Assembly: GCA_029465975.1 (NCBI GenBank)
Contig: CM055728.1
Span: forward strand, 23,002,585 to 23,066,584
Source: Dallia pectoralis
Lineage: Eukaryota; Chordata; Actinopteri; Esociformes; Umbridae
Length of the DNA stretch: 64,000 bases
Direction: 5' to 3'
Of this stretch, positions 36,401-51,060 are shown piece after piece. The position numbers were made by a program, and so were the translations under genes. Position 1 is the stretch's first letter, and each line of letters begins with the position of its first letter. The notes under the pieces were generated by a model that searched no databases, had not been told where the DNA came from, and saw only the letters and a program-made list of their open reading frames with translations.

Positions 36401-39400
36401 GGGAGACTTGTTTCCTCCATTTTCCCAGTGCAGACCTACAATGTACCCACTCACACATGATCAGGTTAATGCGCTTTCGGGTCTTTACCCATAATAAGGG
36501 TGGTTCTCAGTGCAGGTGTTGCTGATGCATGCCAGACCTGACGGTACCTGGTTAGGTGTCTTAAGATATCAGTTAAAGCTAAGCTAGCGCTATTTGATTC
36601 TGGGTAGTACAGTCAATGAGCCAACACAAAACTACTGTTCATTGCATGCTACATCTGAGCAGAGGGATGTCACCTACATCTACTTTCTCCTTACAGATAC
36701 TTGAGAAATAGGCCCTGTACTAATTGTTGTCAGTCAATGTTTTCTACCTTCTTTGTCTGTCTATTAGTACCAAGCCTGTGGACAAGCCAAAGGAGCTGAT
36801 CATTCCACTGATCCAGAGAAACCGCTGGTGCATCAGGCAGGAAAACCGAGCAGGCCAAGTCCAAGTGCATGCTGGGGTGGAGCAAGCCAAAACACAGCCC
36901 CCCTCCCTGGAGCAGGACTCTGTCGAATCACAGGCTGTGAAAGAAATTATTGAAGGTGTGTCTGTGCTTGCTTGTTTGTTTGTGTCGTCTGTTTCAGTTA
37001 CTACGCTCTTTCAGTTACTCTCAGACATCCTCAAGAATCTATTTGACCCAAAGTTGTTAATAATTTTGGAGGTTTACCCAACCCCCAACAACTACTTTCA
37101 TAGCAGTAAATTATTTTATCTCTCGGAAAAACAATGATGTCCCCACAAGTAAAATGTCCGTTGACTGACACCACATTCGAAGAACAGTTGATCTATGCTA
37201 AACAACAATCTAATAAGCCATGCTACCTTCTTGTCTATGTGAAACGTTCTGCTCTTAATATGTTCTATTCTGGATTGTGCCGTCAATGAGCTTATGTTGA
37301 GGGTGTGCTCATGAGTCAGCGTTCATCTACTGTTAAGTCTTCTGCCATGTTCAGAAACACATATGAAGTATAGAATAATCTCTTATTTATTAGATCAATG
37401 CAACATCAACTCTTTTTTTTTTAGAATCCCAGAGGCAGCTTGAACTGTGGAAAAATGGAGACCAGACCGACCCTAACCTCACCATTCCTCTGCTGATGCA
37501 GAACCAAGCTCTACCCGGCTTTGAGGATGGAGACAAAATCAAAGTGGACCTGCGACCAGAGTCTGTAAGTTTCTCATTGTGCGGGTCTTTGCTGTGAACG
37601 AACTTCAGTGCATTTTCACTGAGATGTAATATATATCTTTATGAGATACCGGTTTTTAAGGAAACTGCTGATTGATCCAGATACTGATGGAGCAGTTGAT
37701 ACATAAGCGATGGAAAGTTACGATACGGATGAGTGAATGAAAGTGAGATGGATCAACATGGGTGAAAGTCAGATCAACAGTGTCAGCAATGACAAGTGGA
37801 GGTGGACTGACCAGTTTATCTGAAACCAAAGGCTGTGTGTGAAAGTGCTGACCACTGGACATTTCCACCATGGAAACAGCACAGTGCTGACGTGTGTGTT
37901 TTTGAGTGTGTGTGTGCGCTCACTGTCATAGAGCACACTTCTGACAGCATGTTAAGAGCGAGATGACAGTCGTTCACCCTCCCTCTCCCTAGAAAGCAAC
38001 AGTCATCTTTCTTTTTGCAACTCTTCCTCATCAACCCCCCCCCCTCATCACTGTCATCTCACAGTTTTCTTGACTGCAGACATTTGTGAGGGGCAAGGGG
38101 GCATTCTACCCCCGGGTCACTTTCCCTCTCCCCCCCTATTAGAGAGATCTCAGCGTTCGTCACAGCGGACAGACCCCTGCGGAGGGGGTGGTGGGGGGGG
38201 GGTCACTGGAACCGAACGGCAAACACGTTACTGACAGCAGCATCTGTCTCCCGGCACGACTGTGGTCTGCTGGGATGTGCTTGGTGACGGACTCGGGCTG
38301 TCAGCTAAGGCGTTGTAGAAATGCCACATTTGCATCAAACGTTTTGGTGTGCGGAGTAAGGTCGTACACAAACATCTGTCGTCGGAGCCTTACTGCACAC
38401 TCAGGCAGACACGGTAGAATCCAACCAGTAGACTTGGGGCTAGTGGGTATGTAAACTACCTTCCAGGACTGCATGGGTTTCTGATTGGTTGCTGTACGTT
38501 CAGTCCACAGAGGCAGACTATGACAGTGTTCCTGTGGAGGCGTACGGCCTGGCCATGTTGAAGGGGATGGGTTGGAAGGCCGGAGAAGGTATTGGACGGA
38601 CCTTTAAACAGTGAGTGTTCTCTGTCATGGTTCATCTTCACTAGCCATCTCATATTCCCTGGTTATTTACAAGACAGTGTTAACTCACTTGTTTTCACCT
38701 TCTTATCTCTTCAGAGATGTGAAGCCTATTGAACACCAGCTGAGGCCTAAGGGTCTGGGTCTGGGAGCTGACCGCTCCTCCATAAGGGACCTAGAGCCCA
38801 GTGGGCCCCGTAGGCCCCCTAAACCTGGTGATGAGCGGAAGGAGGAGACCCTGGTCCTGGGGCCCGGAGGCTTTGTGCTGGTGGAGTCTGGAGCACACAA
38901 GGACCTGTATGGGAAGGTGAAATATGCAATACGCAAAGCCGATTTGAGCCCTTAAATATTATGTTTTTTTATGTTACATGTTTCAAAAGATCTAGTTAAA
39001 ACAAATGCCTTAATCGACAAACATGTTTTTTTAACATAACTTCACAAATATTCCTATTATTTACTTTTCCGATTACAAATGTTTGATGCCAAAACACTGA
39101 CAACGCATAGTAAAATACATGAAACTTCACTTAATAACAAAGATGACTTAAAATCTTTGAAAGCTGCCCACATTCTTCTAGTTTATTGTTAAACATTCCT
39201 GTACTTGTGTTGCAGTGTTAGTTAGCACTTCCAGGAACCACAGAAATCATCAGTAGTGATCTAGTCTATCCTGATTACCATCTAGTAGGCTATCTTTGGA
39301 GTCAGCGTTGTTTTAGTTCATCTTTATTTTAGAGCTTATTAGCACTGACACACACAGACATTCAACCCTGCTATGTTAGCCAATTCATTTAAACTGCTCA

Positions 39401-41721
39401 ATCAAGAAACTGTTCACTTTATAAGTTATAAATCCTTGTCACAGCACCATTTCTGCTGTTAACTGCATTCTATGGTTTATATTCAACCACAATCAGTTTG
39501 ATCACCATCTATACTGTTTTCATTGGTTATTTTTATCTTGTATCGACGCAGGTATTTGACTACTATGCATGATTTTACTGCAGTGTTTGTGATTAAGCAT
39601 TTAAATATACCGTTTACACCTGCTGTATCCTGTTCTTACTGTGCTAGCTTAGATCTGACCTCTCTACAACTTGAGGTTCCATCTTCATTCTGTTACAGAT
39701 TGAAGGTGTGGATCCAGACAACGCACGAGTTATGGTCAAGCTTGCAATTGGAAGCAAGACTGTGACAATCAGTCAATATGCTTTGAAACTGGTTGACCGC
39801 ACAGAATACGATAAAAACTGTAAAGACTTGAGTAAGTTTGTCTTCATCACAGTGTTTGTTTTGAGAATGCTGCCTGGAATGACATTGAACCTGTTTACCA
39901 AAAAAAATAGTAAATAAAGTTTCTTAAACAAACATGACATACATCCCTAAACATTACAGTATGGATCATTTTAGTTTTTCCAGTTTTTGTGAGATACACC
40001 TTACCTGCATAGACAGGAGGATGTAGATCACAACAAGGAAAAGCTAGCCAGAGTGTGACCTGTTGTTAAGAGCTGATTCTCTCTAGCTGAGTGATATTTG
40101 AGCCAGCGGGTAAAACGTGGGCACGTGGGCATTATCGATCCCAAACAGTAAAGGTGCTACGCCTCCTATTATTAGTAATCAGACCTGTTGGTGAGGTGGT
40201 CCCTGGAGCACACACATATACATGTACATATACACATACACACGTGTATATATATATATACACACACACACTTACATATACATACATACACATATGCATA
40301 CGTACTCACACATACATATATACACAAACATTCATATGCCCACACACACACACATATACACATACCCACACACACATACCGACAGACATACACACCCACA
40401 CAATAAATTATATGCACTGGTGCTCATGTGTCATTTTACTGCTGAACTGTGGCTTAGTTATTATATGCAAGAATGTTTTGGCCCTACAATTTGGATTAGA
40501 ACGATTCCACTCATAAAGAGGATGCAGCAGTTTAATAAGTATTTGTTATAATGTCTTTGTTCAAAACAGGTCGGCTCAGCAGGGCTCACAAAGAAAAAGA
40601 GAAGGAACAGCAGAGAAGGGAGGAGAAGGAGAAAGAGAGAAGGACGAAGGAAGAAGAGGACAGGAAGAAAAGTAGATATTCTGAGAAGGACCGAGATGGA
40701 GGGAAGGACCAAAGAAAAAGAAAACACAAAGATACAAGTCAGGACAGGTACAGTATCTGGAAGTTGATTTTGTAGTAGTAGAATTGATCATTCAAACATG
40801 AGAATAATAAATATTGATTGTGTTGTATATGGTATGTAGTTTTTTTTTTAAACGAAATCTGCAGCTGGTATTTACTCACTTATTCGTAAAAAAATATTGA
40901 AGCATCATGTTAAAGCAATGCTTTACAAAGTCTAATAGTCTACTCTACACAATCAACGTTTCTGTTCCTGTTTTAGAGAGAAGCCCCCAGTGAAACTACC
41001 CCCTGCTGCCCCCTCCTGGCTGCAGAGAGACCTGAAAGTCCGCTTTGTAGATAAAACATTTAAAGGAGGAAAATATTACAATTCCAAGGTACCTCTACAT
41101 GGCTATTGAAAACGTATAGATTCCACTGTAGTTTTAGGTTTGTCTTTGTAGTCTGTTATCTTAAATGTCCTATTTTATTGTAGATGCGAATAGAGGATGT
41201 CTTGACACCGAACGTCTGTGTTTGTCGTACTGAGGAAGGCAGATTCTTAGATGGTAAGTTCATTAACAGGTTCTCGGTACACACTTCTGCGTTGCACATT
41301 TCACTCACTACAACCCAGATCTTTTTCATTGGCGTTCCCTTTACTCATCCGTGTTTTGTCATTGTGTCTTCATGATGATGCAGATGTCAAACAGACGATG
41401 CTCGAGACCATTGTGCCAAAGAGTGATTCAAATGACATCATGGTTGTACTTGGTGAACACAGGGGACAGGTGAGTGTTTGGCTCTTCAGTCACATTGCCT
41501 GGCTAATATCCAATTTGTTTAATAGCGTTACTGCAGATTCAAGTACTACGAAACTGGGTATTTGCTCATGTTTTTTCTTTTTGTTTTTTAAGGTGGGCCG
41601 AATCCTTGAGAGGGACCGGGAGCGGTGTAAAGCCATGGTGCAGCTGGATAGATATGAGGAGAAGGTGTTCACCCTGGACTATGACGCCATCTGCCATTAC
41701 GTAGGCGGGGGGGAACACTGA
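33401..41721 (+). CDS. gpkow: GPKOW, G-patch domain and KOW motifs protein
   Basis: GPKOW is the vertebrate counterpart of yeast Spp2, a spliceosomal partner of the helicase DHX16. Exons: 33401-33603, 36768-36955, 37425-37564, 38504-38610, 38715-38916, 39699-39831, 40570-40747, 40977-41088, 41184-41253, 41384-41469, 41593-41721. They sum to 1,548 bases (515 residues plus stop; the human protein is slightly shorter). The G-patch is at about residues 185-230 (AYGLAMLKGMGWKAGEGIG, then LRPKGLGLGAD). KOW1 spans the exon 5/6 junction (GPGGFVLVESGAHKDLYGK, then IEGVDPDNARVMVKLAIGS). Exon 7 is a Lys/Glu/Arg-rich segment. KOW2 is C-terminal (DIMVVLGEHRGQVGRILERD). The ATG follows a favourable aacATGG context. 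Intron 1 holds a 1.5 kb minisatellite. Identification is firm. Confidence 0.95.
33880..35665 (-). mobile_element. Tc1-like relic split by a minisatellite
   Basis: The left flank (33880-34053) and right flank (about 35565-35665) align by eye with consecutive parts of the relic at 25.9-26.25 kb: cat-caatgagc next to ttggtttgtc on the left, and CCCCACAAGCCTTG with GCCATAACA on the right. Between them, where the other copy has a single ggtactcgccggttctgac segment, this copy has 1.5 kb of tandem units. It lies in gpkow intron 1. Confidence 0.75.
34054..35565. repeat. 20 bp minisatellite, about 75 copies
   Basis: The unit is GGGTACTCACCATAGTCTGT. The outermost copies at both ends carry cagt in place of ctgt, and a central block of over 40 copies is perfectly identical. 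Near 35120-35370 several truncated or shifted units disrupt the register. Read on the minus strand, each unit contains ATG|GTGAGTACC, a consensus splice donor. Confidence 0.95.
35666..36767. other. gpkow intron 1, distal part
   Basis: About 1.1 kb before exon 2. No exon or known element is identified. Two short open frames at 35982 and 36255 have no family features. Confidence 0.45.
37565..38503. other. gpkow intron 3
   Basis: Mixed sequence with C-rich and G-rich patches near 38030-38200. No exon or element is recognised. Confidence 0.45.
38917..39698. other. gpkow intron 5
   Basis: AT-rich sequence with nothing recognisable in it. Confidence 0.45.
40206..40402. repeat. CA/TA-rich microsatellite
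   Basis: Alternating ACATA and CACACA runs about 200 bases long in gpkow intron 6. Open frames here are artefacts. Confidence 0.9.
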
Positions 41722-41976
41722 CTCCATCTGCCATTACGTAGACTGGGGGATACGGACTCCAGTGACGCACTTGGGTCAAATCTCAGCATGCCCCAATGTC
41801 TTCTTAACGTGGATATCTCATGTTTTCATTTGACTTATTTTTAAGTCAAAACACGCAATGTTTGTACAGTGAGTTATTGTAGTTCTATTTGTAGCCTTGT
41901 ATGAATCATGTGATCTAAACCGAATGTCTGTTTGTGAGATCAGGGTGGCTTGTGAAGGTTGTTATTGTACCTTTGT

Positions 41977-41982
41977 AATAAA
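41977..41982 (+). terminator. gpkow: Polyadenylation signal of gpkow
   Basis: The canonical AATAAA hexamer lies about 256 bases after the gpkow stop codon and is the first such signal downstream. The convergent pqbp1 signal lies about 140 bases further on. Confidence 0.6.
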
Positions 41983-42118
41983 ATAATTTCAACAACTAAG
42001 CCAAGAGATGTTATGGTATAACTATTAGTCTGAATTACTCTCTAATCCTTGCATTGAATATGTAGACCACCTGAGAAAAAAGACAGTTCTGAGGCTCATC
42101 TTTTACCATAATTGGTCA

Positions 42119-42124
42119 TTTATT
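42119..42124 (-). terminator. pqbp1: Polyadenylation signal of pqbp1
   Basis: TTTATT on the plus strand reads AATAAA on the minus strand, about 270 bases after the pqbp1 stop codon. The two convergent genes therefore end very close together without clear overlap of their signals. Confidence 0.5.
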
Positions 42125-42394
42125 TGGCAAATGCACTAATCTAATTATTGAAAACAAACAGTAACTTACAATTAACATGTCCTAAAAAAATATATATTTA
42201 CAACTAGAAGTACGGGCACAGTGGCCATGTAATTCTTTACATAGTACACCACGTACGAGTCTCACATTCCATTTGTATGGATTGACAACAGATAACTTCA
42301 GTAACTTGGTAACTTCAGGATCCATGGTATCATCCACCAAACGCAGCACACGTGTCTCATGTCTCCGTCGGTTCCTCTGCGTGAAGCCCTATGA

Positions 42395-43686
<1,292 letters not shown>

Positions 43687-44604
43687 CCTACAAGAGACAA
43701 TTAGTTATTTTATACGTACAAAATCGATGACCCAAACAAACTAGCCAAATGGCTAGTACCTAACTACAATCGTTATGTCTAGCCGATTGTCTTTTGCTAA
43801 TGTAACTAGCTAGCTATATCACTCGAGCGTGAAAACAGTCTGCACAGCACTGTAATTGTCAGGCGTTCCCAGTGAGTGGGTATTATTCGTGTATACGCTG
43901 GAGGAACGTTAATGTGTTAAAATTCAAAAAGCTACGTTTATATCTGAGTACCTAAATAGCCCTTACTTCTGTTCAGATGTTGAGTGAAATCAGGCTAACC
44001 CGTGTTAGAACATAGACGATAGAAACCACTGTGGCATGGCGCACAGTGATTACGTCATTATTAAGGAGGACGTTCCAGTGTCACTTCATATAACCCGTGC
44101 TCTGATTTCTATGCGACTATCTGCATTTCCATTTTCAACGTAGAAAAGACAGGAATGCAGTCTCATGGAAAATGTCTATATTTTTTCGACTTAAGTGTAC
44201 TATAAACATTTTAAATGGTAAACTACTTACGCGGTAGGCCTAGAATCAATATAACTGACGCGTTTGAACACACCCAGTTGATTACTTTTGTATCTACATA
44301 AAGGCGCTTTTAAGTCCCGTGAGAACTCGGAAGAAAACGAAGTAAAATCCTCACTTATCTGGAAGTCGCGGGGCAATGATAAATTAGTATTTCAGGACAA
44401 CTTGGAAATCTGACCATTGCCGTTGATCTTTGTGTGGGAAAGTGAGACCTCGGAGACGATTATAGTAACCATTCAAATGGACGCTGTTATGACTGGAAAT
44501 ATTTCTACTTTCAAAACTCGGAAAAAAGCCGTTTTTCAAAGTCTCCATGAAAGCTACATTTGTCGACGAATTGTGTCGTCACAGCCCGGACAGCAACAAC
44601 AAAC
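43687..44604. promoter_or_regulatory. Shared pqbp1/timm17b promoter region
   Basis: The start codons of two divergent housekeeping genes are 918 bases apart with no other coding sequence between them. The human orthologues have the same head-to-head arrangement. No TATA box is obvious at either end. Exact start sites cannot be read from the sequence. Confidence 0.5.
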
Positions 44605-46338
44605 ATGGAGGAATATGCTCGTGAGCCTTGGTGAAGTACATTCAACATTACACAAATTATTATATAGAAAGTTGTCGATGTACGCGTCAACTCTATAGCT
44701 AACATGGTCTGTTCTTCTTATTTCTATGCTTTTCGTGTCAGACTCATTTGTCATTACATAACTCGGGTTGAAATTTTTTGTGTTCTGGGAATTCATTGAA
44801 CTTATGAGGCATTTATGTAATGTTTATAATATTTTTCCAAAATCATAGTTATTTACATATTTTGTTGTTATATACAAAAATGGTTGTTATATACAAATAT
44901 GTATATAACAACTATACGTCTAGCGTACATTACATTCTCGTCTCAGTGGTAGGTCATTCTTGTTGTTGCTTGTTCTTTTGGGTTGCAGGCTTCATGAAAT
45001 AAATTTGATTGATTGAGTGCAGTAATTGTTGAGTTATTCGTAATGCTTTGTCATCCGTTTGTGAAGGTGTTTGGTTGACTATGTTTTCCTTTGAGACAAA
45101 AAAGCCATATCAGCTGCCCTCTACTCAAGTAGCAATTGTGTATTCCTGTTATTTAAGGTTTGTTTATGCATTGCAATTCTACAGCTTTTCAGTAATATGC
45201 CTACACAAGCCTGCGTAGATACTATAGACGAACTATTTATCTTGTATTTCTTTTGTATCCTTAGTCCCTGGAGGATAGTAGATGACTGTGGTGGTGCATT
45301 CACCATGGGGGCCATTGGCGGAGGTGTATTCCAGTCAATCAAGGGCTTTCGGAACGCTCCTGTGGTGAGTTTGAAAAGCTCCTTCTGCTAACCATATATA
45401 TATATATTACCATCATAGTCAGGATTATTATAAAAATATGAAGTTACATCATTTTCTTGTGTCTTATCTCTGGCCAGGGCATTCGGCACAGATTGAAAGG
45501 TAGTGCCAATGCAGTGAGAATAAGAGCTCCACATATTGGTGGTAAGGGTCACTGTGCAGACAGAGATAACTATTAAAGAGACAAAGTACAAATCCCAAGC
45601 ATCATCCCTGTTTAATTCTCACTAACTGTGTGTGTGTGTGTGTGTGTGTGTGATTCTCATGCAGGTAGCTTTGCTGTGTGGGGGGGACTCTTTTCCACGA
45701 TCGATTGTGGTCTCATCCGTATTCGAGGAAAAGAGGACCCCTGGAACTCAATAACTAGTGGGGCGATGACCGGGGCAGTGCTGGCAGCACGCAGTGAGTG
45801 TTGAGGCAAACATTGATGACAATTAACTTAATGTTCGGCAAACAGAGTTGGTGTACTTCATTCCTTGGTCACATTAGTTTATGGGATTGACTGTTTGCTT
45901 GTTGTCTGTTTAGGTGGGCCCTTGGTTATGTTGGGCTCAGCCATGATTGGAGGCATTCTACTGGCGCTGATTGAGGGCGTTGGTATCCTTCTAACCAGAT
46001 ACACAGCACAGCAGTTTCAGAACTGTAAGTAATATGTAAAGACAGCATTGGATATGTTGTATAACCCTAATTTGGAAGTGCTTTTTGGTTTGACTCTTCT
46101 GCAAAGGGAATTTGGCGATTCAAGCATATCTCTGTATACATGTATTTTTGTATGGAAATTGATTGACTATCACCATTTCAGTTAAATAAAAAATTACAAC
46201 ACGCCAGAAATGTCCAGTGTTGAGATTATTAATCCTTACCTTTATCCCTGTTTCTCCGATCCAGCCAGTCCCTTTATGGATGACCCAAGCCAGCTTCACC
46301 CTAAGAATACCAACCAGCAGCAGACTGGGTTCCAGTGA
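44605..46338 (+). CDS. timm17b: Mitochondrial import inner membrane translocase subunit Tim17-B
   Basis: Tim17 is a core subunit of the TIM23 complex, which moves presequence proteins across or into the mitochondrial inner membrane. Exons: 44605-44630, 45265-45364, 45478-45541, 45665-45793, 45914-46024, 46265-46338, giving 167 residues plus stop, close to the family length. The protein starts [20 protein letters not shown], with the conserved N-terminal cysteines. Glycine-rich membrane segments follow (FTMGAIGGGVFQSIKGFRNA, GSFAVWGGLFSTIDCGL, TSGAMTGAVLAARSGPLVML, MIGGILLALIEGVGI). The tail is hydrophilic and Gln/Asn-rich (NTNQQQTGFQ). The first coding exon is only 26 bases. The B rather than A paralogue is inferred mainly from linkage to pqbp1. 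Confidence 0.93.
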
Positions 46339-47027
46339 AGGTTAATTTTTAGATAGAGCTGCTTACTCTGATGGCCTCTGAATACAGAGGGACTGGGGCA
46401 CTCTGACACCAACTGGTATCAACAAATTCAGGAAAACATCTGTCCCCAGCTCTTTCCTTGTAATGTTCTCATCTAGATGACATATAGTGGTTTCTCAGGG
46501 TTAGTCAATTTGTATTATTTAATAATGTTTTTGTGTTTTGTAAAACTATCCAGAAATTATACTCAGATTTATTAGATGTCAGACCAGGGCATCTTAAAAT
46601 TTGTCACCACTTGTCAATTGATATTTGAGAATTGCGCCAGATCCATTTAGCCTACAGCAGTATTAACTAATGAAAACACTTAAAGGATGCTATGCCACAC
46701 TTATGGGATGCTATAAAATTGTGACCAAACCAAAGCACTTTATTGCCATATCGTGTTGATAGAAAATATTTTTTTGTTAGTGAAATCGTGATTTATGCAG
46801 GCTGTGCCATAGTTGATAGTGTTTCCTTCTCTTTTTGCAAAGAATTACAGTGTTATTGTCTGGGAAATAATTAAATAGTTTATTCTGTAAATACGGCTCG
46901 GTGAAATTATTTACTTAAGTACGCAGCATTATGTTAGTTGATACGGTGGAACAAGTCCGCAATTATACACGCCCCTTTTGACTTGGAATTCTGGGAGATG
47001 TGGTCCGTTTACAGAACATGGACAAAA
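46339..47027. other. timm17b 3' UTR and praf2 promoter region
   Basis: About 690 bases between two genes on the same strand. No clean AATAAA is seen; AATTAAA near 46868 is a candidate weak signal. Nothing else is recognised. Confidence 0.45.
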
Positions 47028-47991
47028 ATGGATGTGCAGCCGCCGCCTTTCCGAACCTTGGACGATTATGTTTTGGGCTCGGCTCGGTTCGCTGTGCCAG
47101 ATATACGAAATCTCGAGAGATGGAATAATCGGATAATAAATAACTTGCTTTATTATCAGTCCAACTATTTCGTCTCTTTTTTGATATTTCTTGGAATAGT
47201 AGGGTACGTTTCCTTTCGTGGGCGTTAACTGCATGTAACAATTATGCTATTGTTTATACTATCAGATTGTCACTGCTATTTTATCGTTCAATGCGAGTAA
47301 TCATTACTAATTATTTGAAAACGAGTGGGCTGACTTTATGATCCATAGTGAATAAACAAACGTTCTCATTAGCTAGATTGCCTTCAACGCGAAGTTAAAT
47401 CACTGTCATTGGATTCGGGGCCTAATAATGGGAAATTTTGGCTGTTGAACCCACTAACATAACACCTAAAACCCCTCTTGCTTTGACAGGTATTTCCAAC
47501 CATTCCAACTTTTTTTGGGTGCCACAGTGGTGACGTTGATATTCATTGGGTTTGTGTGGGCAGCAGAGAACCAGGCTCCAATCAGACGATTCCGCCGTAA
47601 CCACCCATTCTTGGCGCTATGTACCATCCTGGCAGCCAGCTACTTCTTCCTTACTGTGCTTGGAGAAGTGTCTGTCTTCCTTTTTGGCATTGCCTTCCCC
47701 ATCTTATGTTAGTATCTTTTATCTCTTCTTGCCTCACTCATGTTGCACAATGTACATACTTAAATAAGCCTAAAGTTTAAAACATTTTTGTAACTTGACA
47801 TCCTCTCCTACGGTCCTCTGACCTCTTCATTCTCTCGTTCTGCCTTTGCAGTGATTCTGATCCACGCCTCTGTTCGGCTGCGGAGCCTCAAGAACAAGTT
47901 GGAGAATAAGCTGGAGAGCATTGGTCTAAAGAGAACACCCATGGGGCTACTATTAGTATCCCTGGGACAGGAACAGGAGGCTGGGTCTTAA
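47028..47991 (+). CDS. praf2: PRA1 family protein 2
   Basis: PRAF2 (JM4) is a small four-helix membrane protein of ER/Golgi and vesicles in the prenylated Rab acceptor family. Exons: 47028-47203, 47490-47707, 47852-47991, giving 177 residues plus stop, against 178 in human. Diagnostic segments are PPFRTLDDYVLGSARFAVPD, RIINNLLYYQSNYFVSF, ILIHASVRLRSLKNKLENK and the C-terminal LESIGLKRTPMGLLL. Two hydrophobic blocks flank a short basic loop (IRRFRRNHPF). The ATG at 47028 has a good context (aaaaATGG). A longer frame upstream exists, but it contains no family sequence. Identification is firm. Confidence 0.94.
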
Positions 47992-49910
47992 GGGTAAAAG
48001 AAAAACAGAGGTGCCAGGTTCTATTTCAGTCTGTCCATCGATAGCCCTATACAGCTGTTTAAATGAAGGAATGACCAATTTTTTTGCAAGATGAGGCTAG
48101 ATTAAGCTAAATTCTTTCACATATCCTGTATTAACATAGTTGTACATAGAGTTAAGGGCTAGAGCCCTAAATGGAAGGCCTCAGATTGTATGACAGTCTG
48201 GAAAAAAACAGAACAAAAAGTAGTAAATTAACGCAGTGTCGATATGCTTGTTATATATCCAACTGTCACAAAATTGGTGGAACAGATGGTTCTTTTCAGA
48301 TTGTTCATTCTGTGACATGTATTACGCCAATTTCATGCACACATTAACTGTTGTGGGTTCTTTTTTTTGCACACTTTGCAAGTTAACTTTAAAATTGAAG
48401 GTTACTGTGGGTTGAAAAACAGTGCCGTAAGGTGAATTTCTAGTAACAGACATATGATTTCTTTACATAGGTTGTAGGGTCTTTTTAAATGCAGTGTTAT
48501 GGTTTCAACATGGTTTTAGATGAAAACTAAGGATGATTGATGGACCAGTACTTTCTAGTTTCCAACTGTACTGCATTTTGGGTTATTGTCCACATTTTTT
48601 TATATTTGATTTTATGTTTTGAATGGGTTTTAGGTTAGAAAGAAAATGGTGGGAAAACAGTAACATTTAGATATACATATGATTTCAAGAATGTTTACCA
48701 GGATTATTTATGTGTCTTTTCAAGCATAACGTGTTGTAAAGATTGTATTGTATTGCAGCCTGCCTTTATTGGGAAAACCTTTATTCAATTGATAATAGTA
48801 TGTATCACCTTTATCATTGTCAACATTGCTTTCTGTAGACTTGAAATATTGTAATACTTGGAATTTTGCTCCATTGCTGTCAAATTGTATTTACATTTTA
48901 TTTAATACATAAAATGCCTTACTTCTGCAGAATTTGTCATAATGTCATTTTTCATCAGTCTTTTATAATTTATTAAATGGCATGTTTAAATCAGACGAGA
49001 TATAGATGCGTGTCTGGTCTGGTCTGACGACGCGACAACAGCAGCATAGTACGGGATAATCATCTCTGCTGCACGTTGCAGTTATTAACGATCAATTACT
49101 GTATACTAATTAAGGTAAAGGGAATTTACATAATATATAAAGTTCATGTGGAGTATACCAATCAAGGTGTACATTGTCCTTTCCGTATACCCTGTGATAG
49201 ATATGTTGCTGTCTAAGGTGATAAATTGCCTAACAATCTTTAAATCATATCCACCATCCGGGACACTGACTAGAAGTTTCTGTATCTTCTCCGCCCTCCC
49301 TTTCAAAGATGTAATGACTGACGTGCCCTTAAACGGCTCAATTACTCTAATCCTGAATTCAAGGCTGACCACAGCAGATAGCCGGCAGCCTGCAGTTTAT
49401 TCCGTAACGAGTTGACCGCATATCTATATTCCTTACCTGGCTTTGGATGAACTTTAAAACAAGAAAACGCTGCGTTCTAGAAAAAAATACTAGTTTTTAT
49501 GAGTATATTTCTGTAAAAATGCATTACCAGTTTTGAAAATGTAATTATTGGTTAAAGTCTGCAGCTTGGACAGGTATTTGATGGTGGCTTTTTCCCAGAA
49601 GGTATATCGTGGTTTTCAATTGCGTGATGGCAGGAAAAGGTAAGATATGGACACGTTTGTGTACTAGATGTTAACGTCCTTAGGCCTAGTGTAATTTCAA
49701 AGGGTTAGTCATGTGACCTAATTTGGGAAACGAAGTACATTATTATGAGTTCGGGGTTGAGATATAGGTTAAATATGAATTTTAATATTCAAACAATGAG
49801 TTTAATGAATGTAATATCCTTAACTGAAATTAAGCTGTTACTTCTGGACATTTTACAAGTTAGACTGACATAGTCCCTTTCAAAAGCATCTGTCATGTTT
49901 GTCAATGTAA
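47992..49910. other. praf2 3' UTR and intergenic sequence
   Basis: About 1.9 kb, AT-rich, with no second gene visible. The short frame at 49146 has no family features. Confidence 0.45.
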
Positions 49911-51060
49911 TTATATAGGCCTATCATACAATACATTACTATATAGTAGGCCTATCATACAATACCTTTCTATGTAGTAGGCCTATCATACAGTACATGA
50001 TGTAGTAGGCCTATCATACAATACATTACTATGTAGTAGGGCTATCATACAATACATTACTATGTAGTAGGTCTATCATACAATACATTACTATGTAGAA
50101 GGCCTATCATACAATACCTTTCTATGTAGTAGGCCTATCATACAGTACATGATGTAGTAGGCCTATCATACAATACATTACTATGTAGTAGGGCTATCAT
50201 ACAATACATTACTATGTAGTAGGCCTATCATACAATACATTACTATGTAGTAGGCCTATCATACAATACAATTCTATGTAGTAGGCCTATCATACAATAC
50301 ATTACTATGTAGTATGCCTATCATACAGTACATGATGTAGTAGGCCTATCATACAATACATTACTATGTAGTAGGCCTATCATACAATACATTACTATGC
50401 AGCAGGCCTATCATACAGTACATGATGTAGTAGGCCTATCATACAATACATTTCTATATAGTAGGCCTATCATACAATACATTACTATGTAGTAGGCCTA
50501 TCATACAATACATTACTATGTAGTAGACCTATCATACAATACATTACTATGTAGTAGACCTATCATACAATACATTACTATGTAGTAGACCTATCATACA
50601 ATACATTACTATGTAGTAGGCCTATCATACAATACCTTTCTATGTAGTAGGCCTATCATACAATACATTACTATGTAGTAGCCCTATCATACAATCCATT
50701 ACTGTAGTAGGCCTATCTTACAGTACATGATGTAGTAGGCCTATCATACAATACATTTCTATATAGTAGGCCTATCATACAATACATTACTATGTAGTAG
50801 GCCTATCATACAATACATTACTATGTAGTAGACCTATCATACAATACATTACTATGTAGTAAACCTATCATACAGTACATGATGTAGTAGGCCTATCATA
50901 CAATACATTACTATGTAGTAGGCCTATCATACAGTACATCACTATGTAGTAGGCCTATCATACAGTACATCACTATGTAGTAGGCCTATCATACAGTGCA
51001 TTACTATGTAGTATGCCTATCATATATTACATCACTATGTAGTAGGCCTATCATACAATG
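49911..51060. repeat. 31 bp minisatellite upstream of cacna1f, about 37 units
   Basis: The unit starts TAGGCCTATCATACAATACA, then TTACTATGTAG. A shorter variant unit of about 24 bases (ending CAGTACATGATG) recurs at irregular intervals in sets, indicating that multi-unit blocks were duplicated. It ends about 720 bases before the cacna1f start codon. Confidence 0.93.

Noticed and set aside
46938..47027. Longer N-terminus for praf2 from an upstream frame
   Set aside because: The extra residues have no family similarity, while the ATG at 47028 has a good context and gives the usual length.
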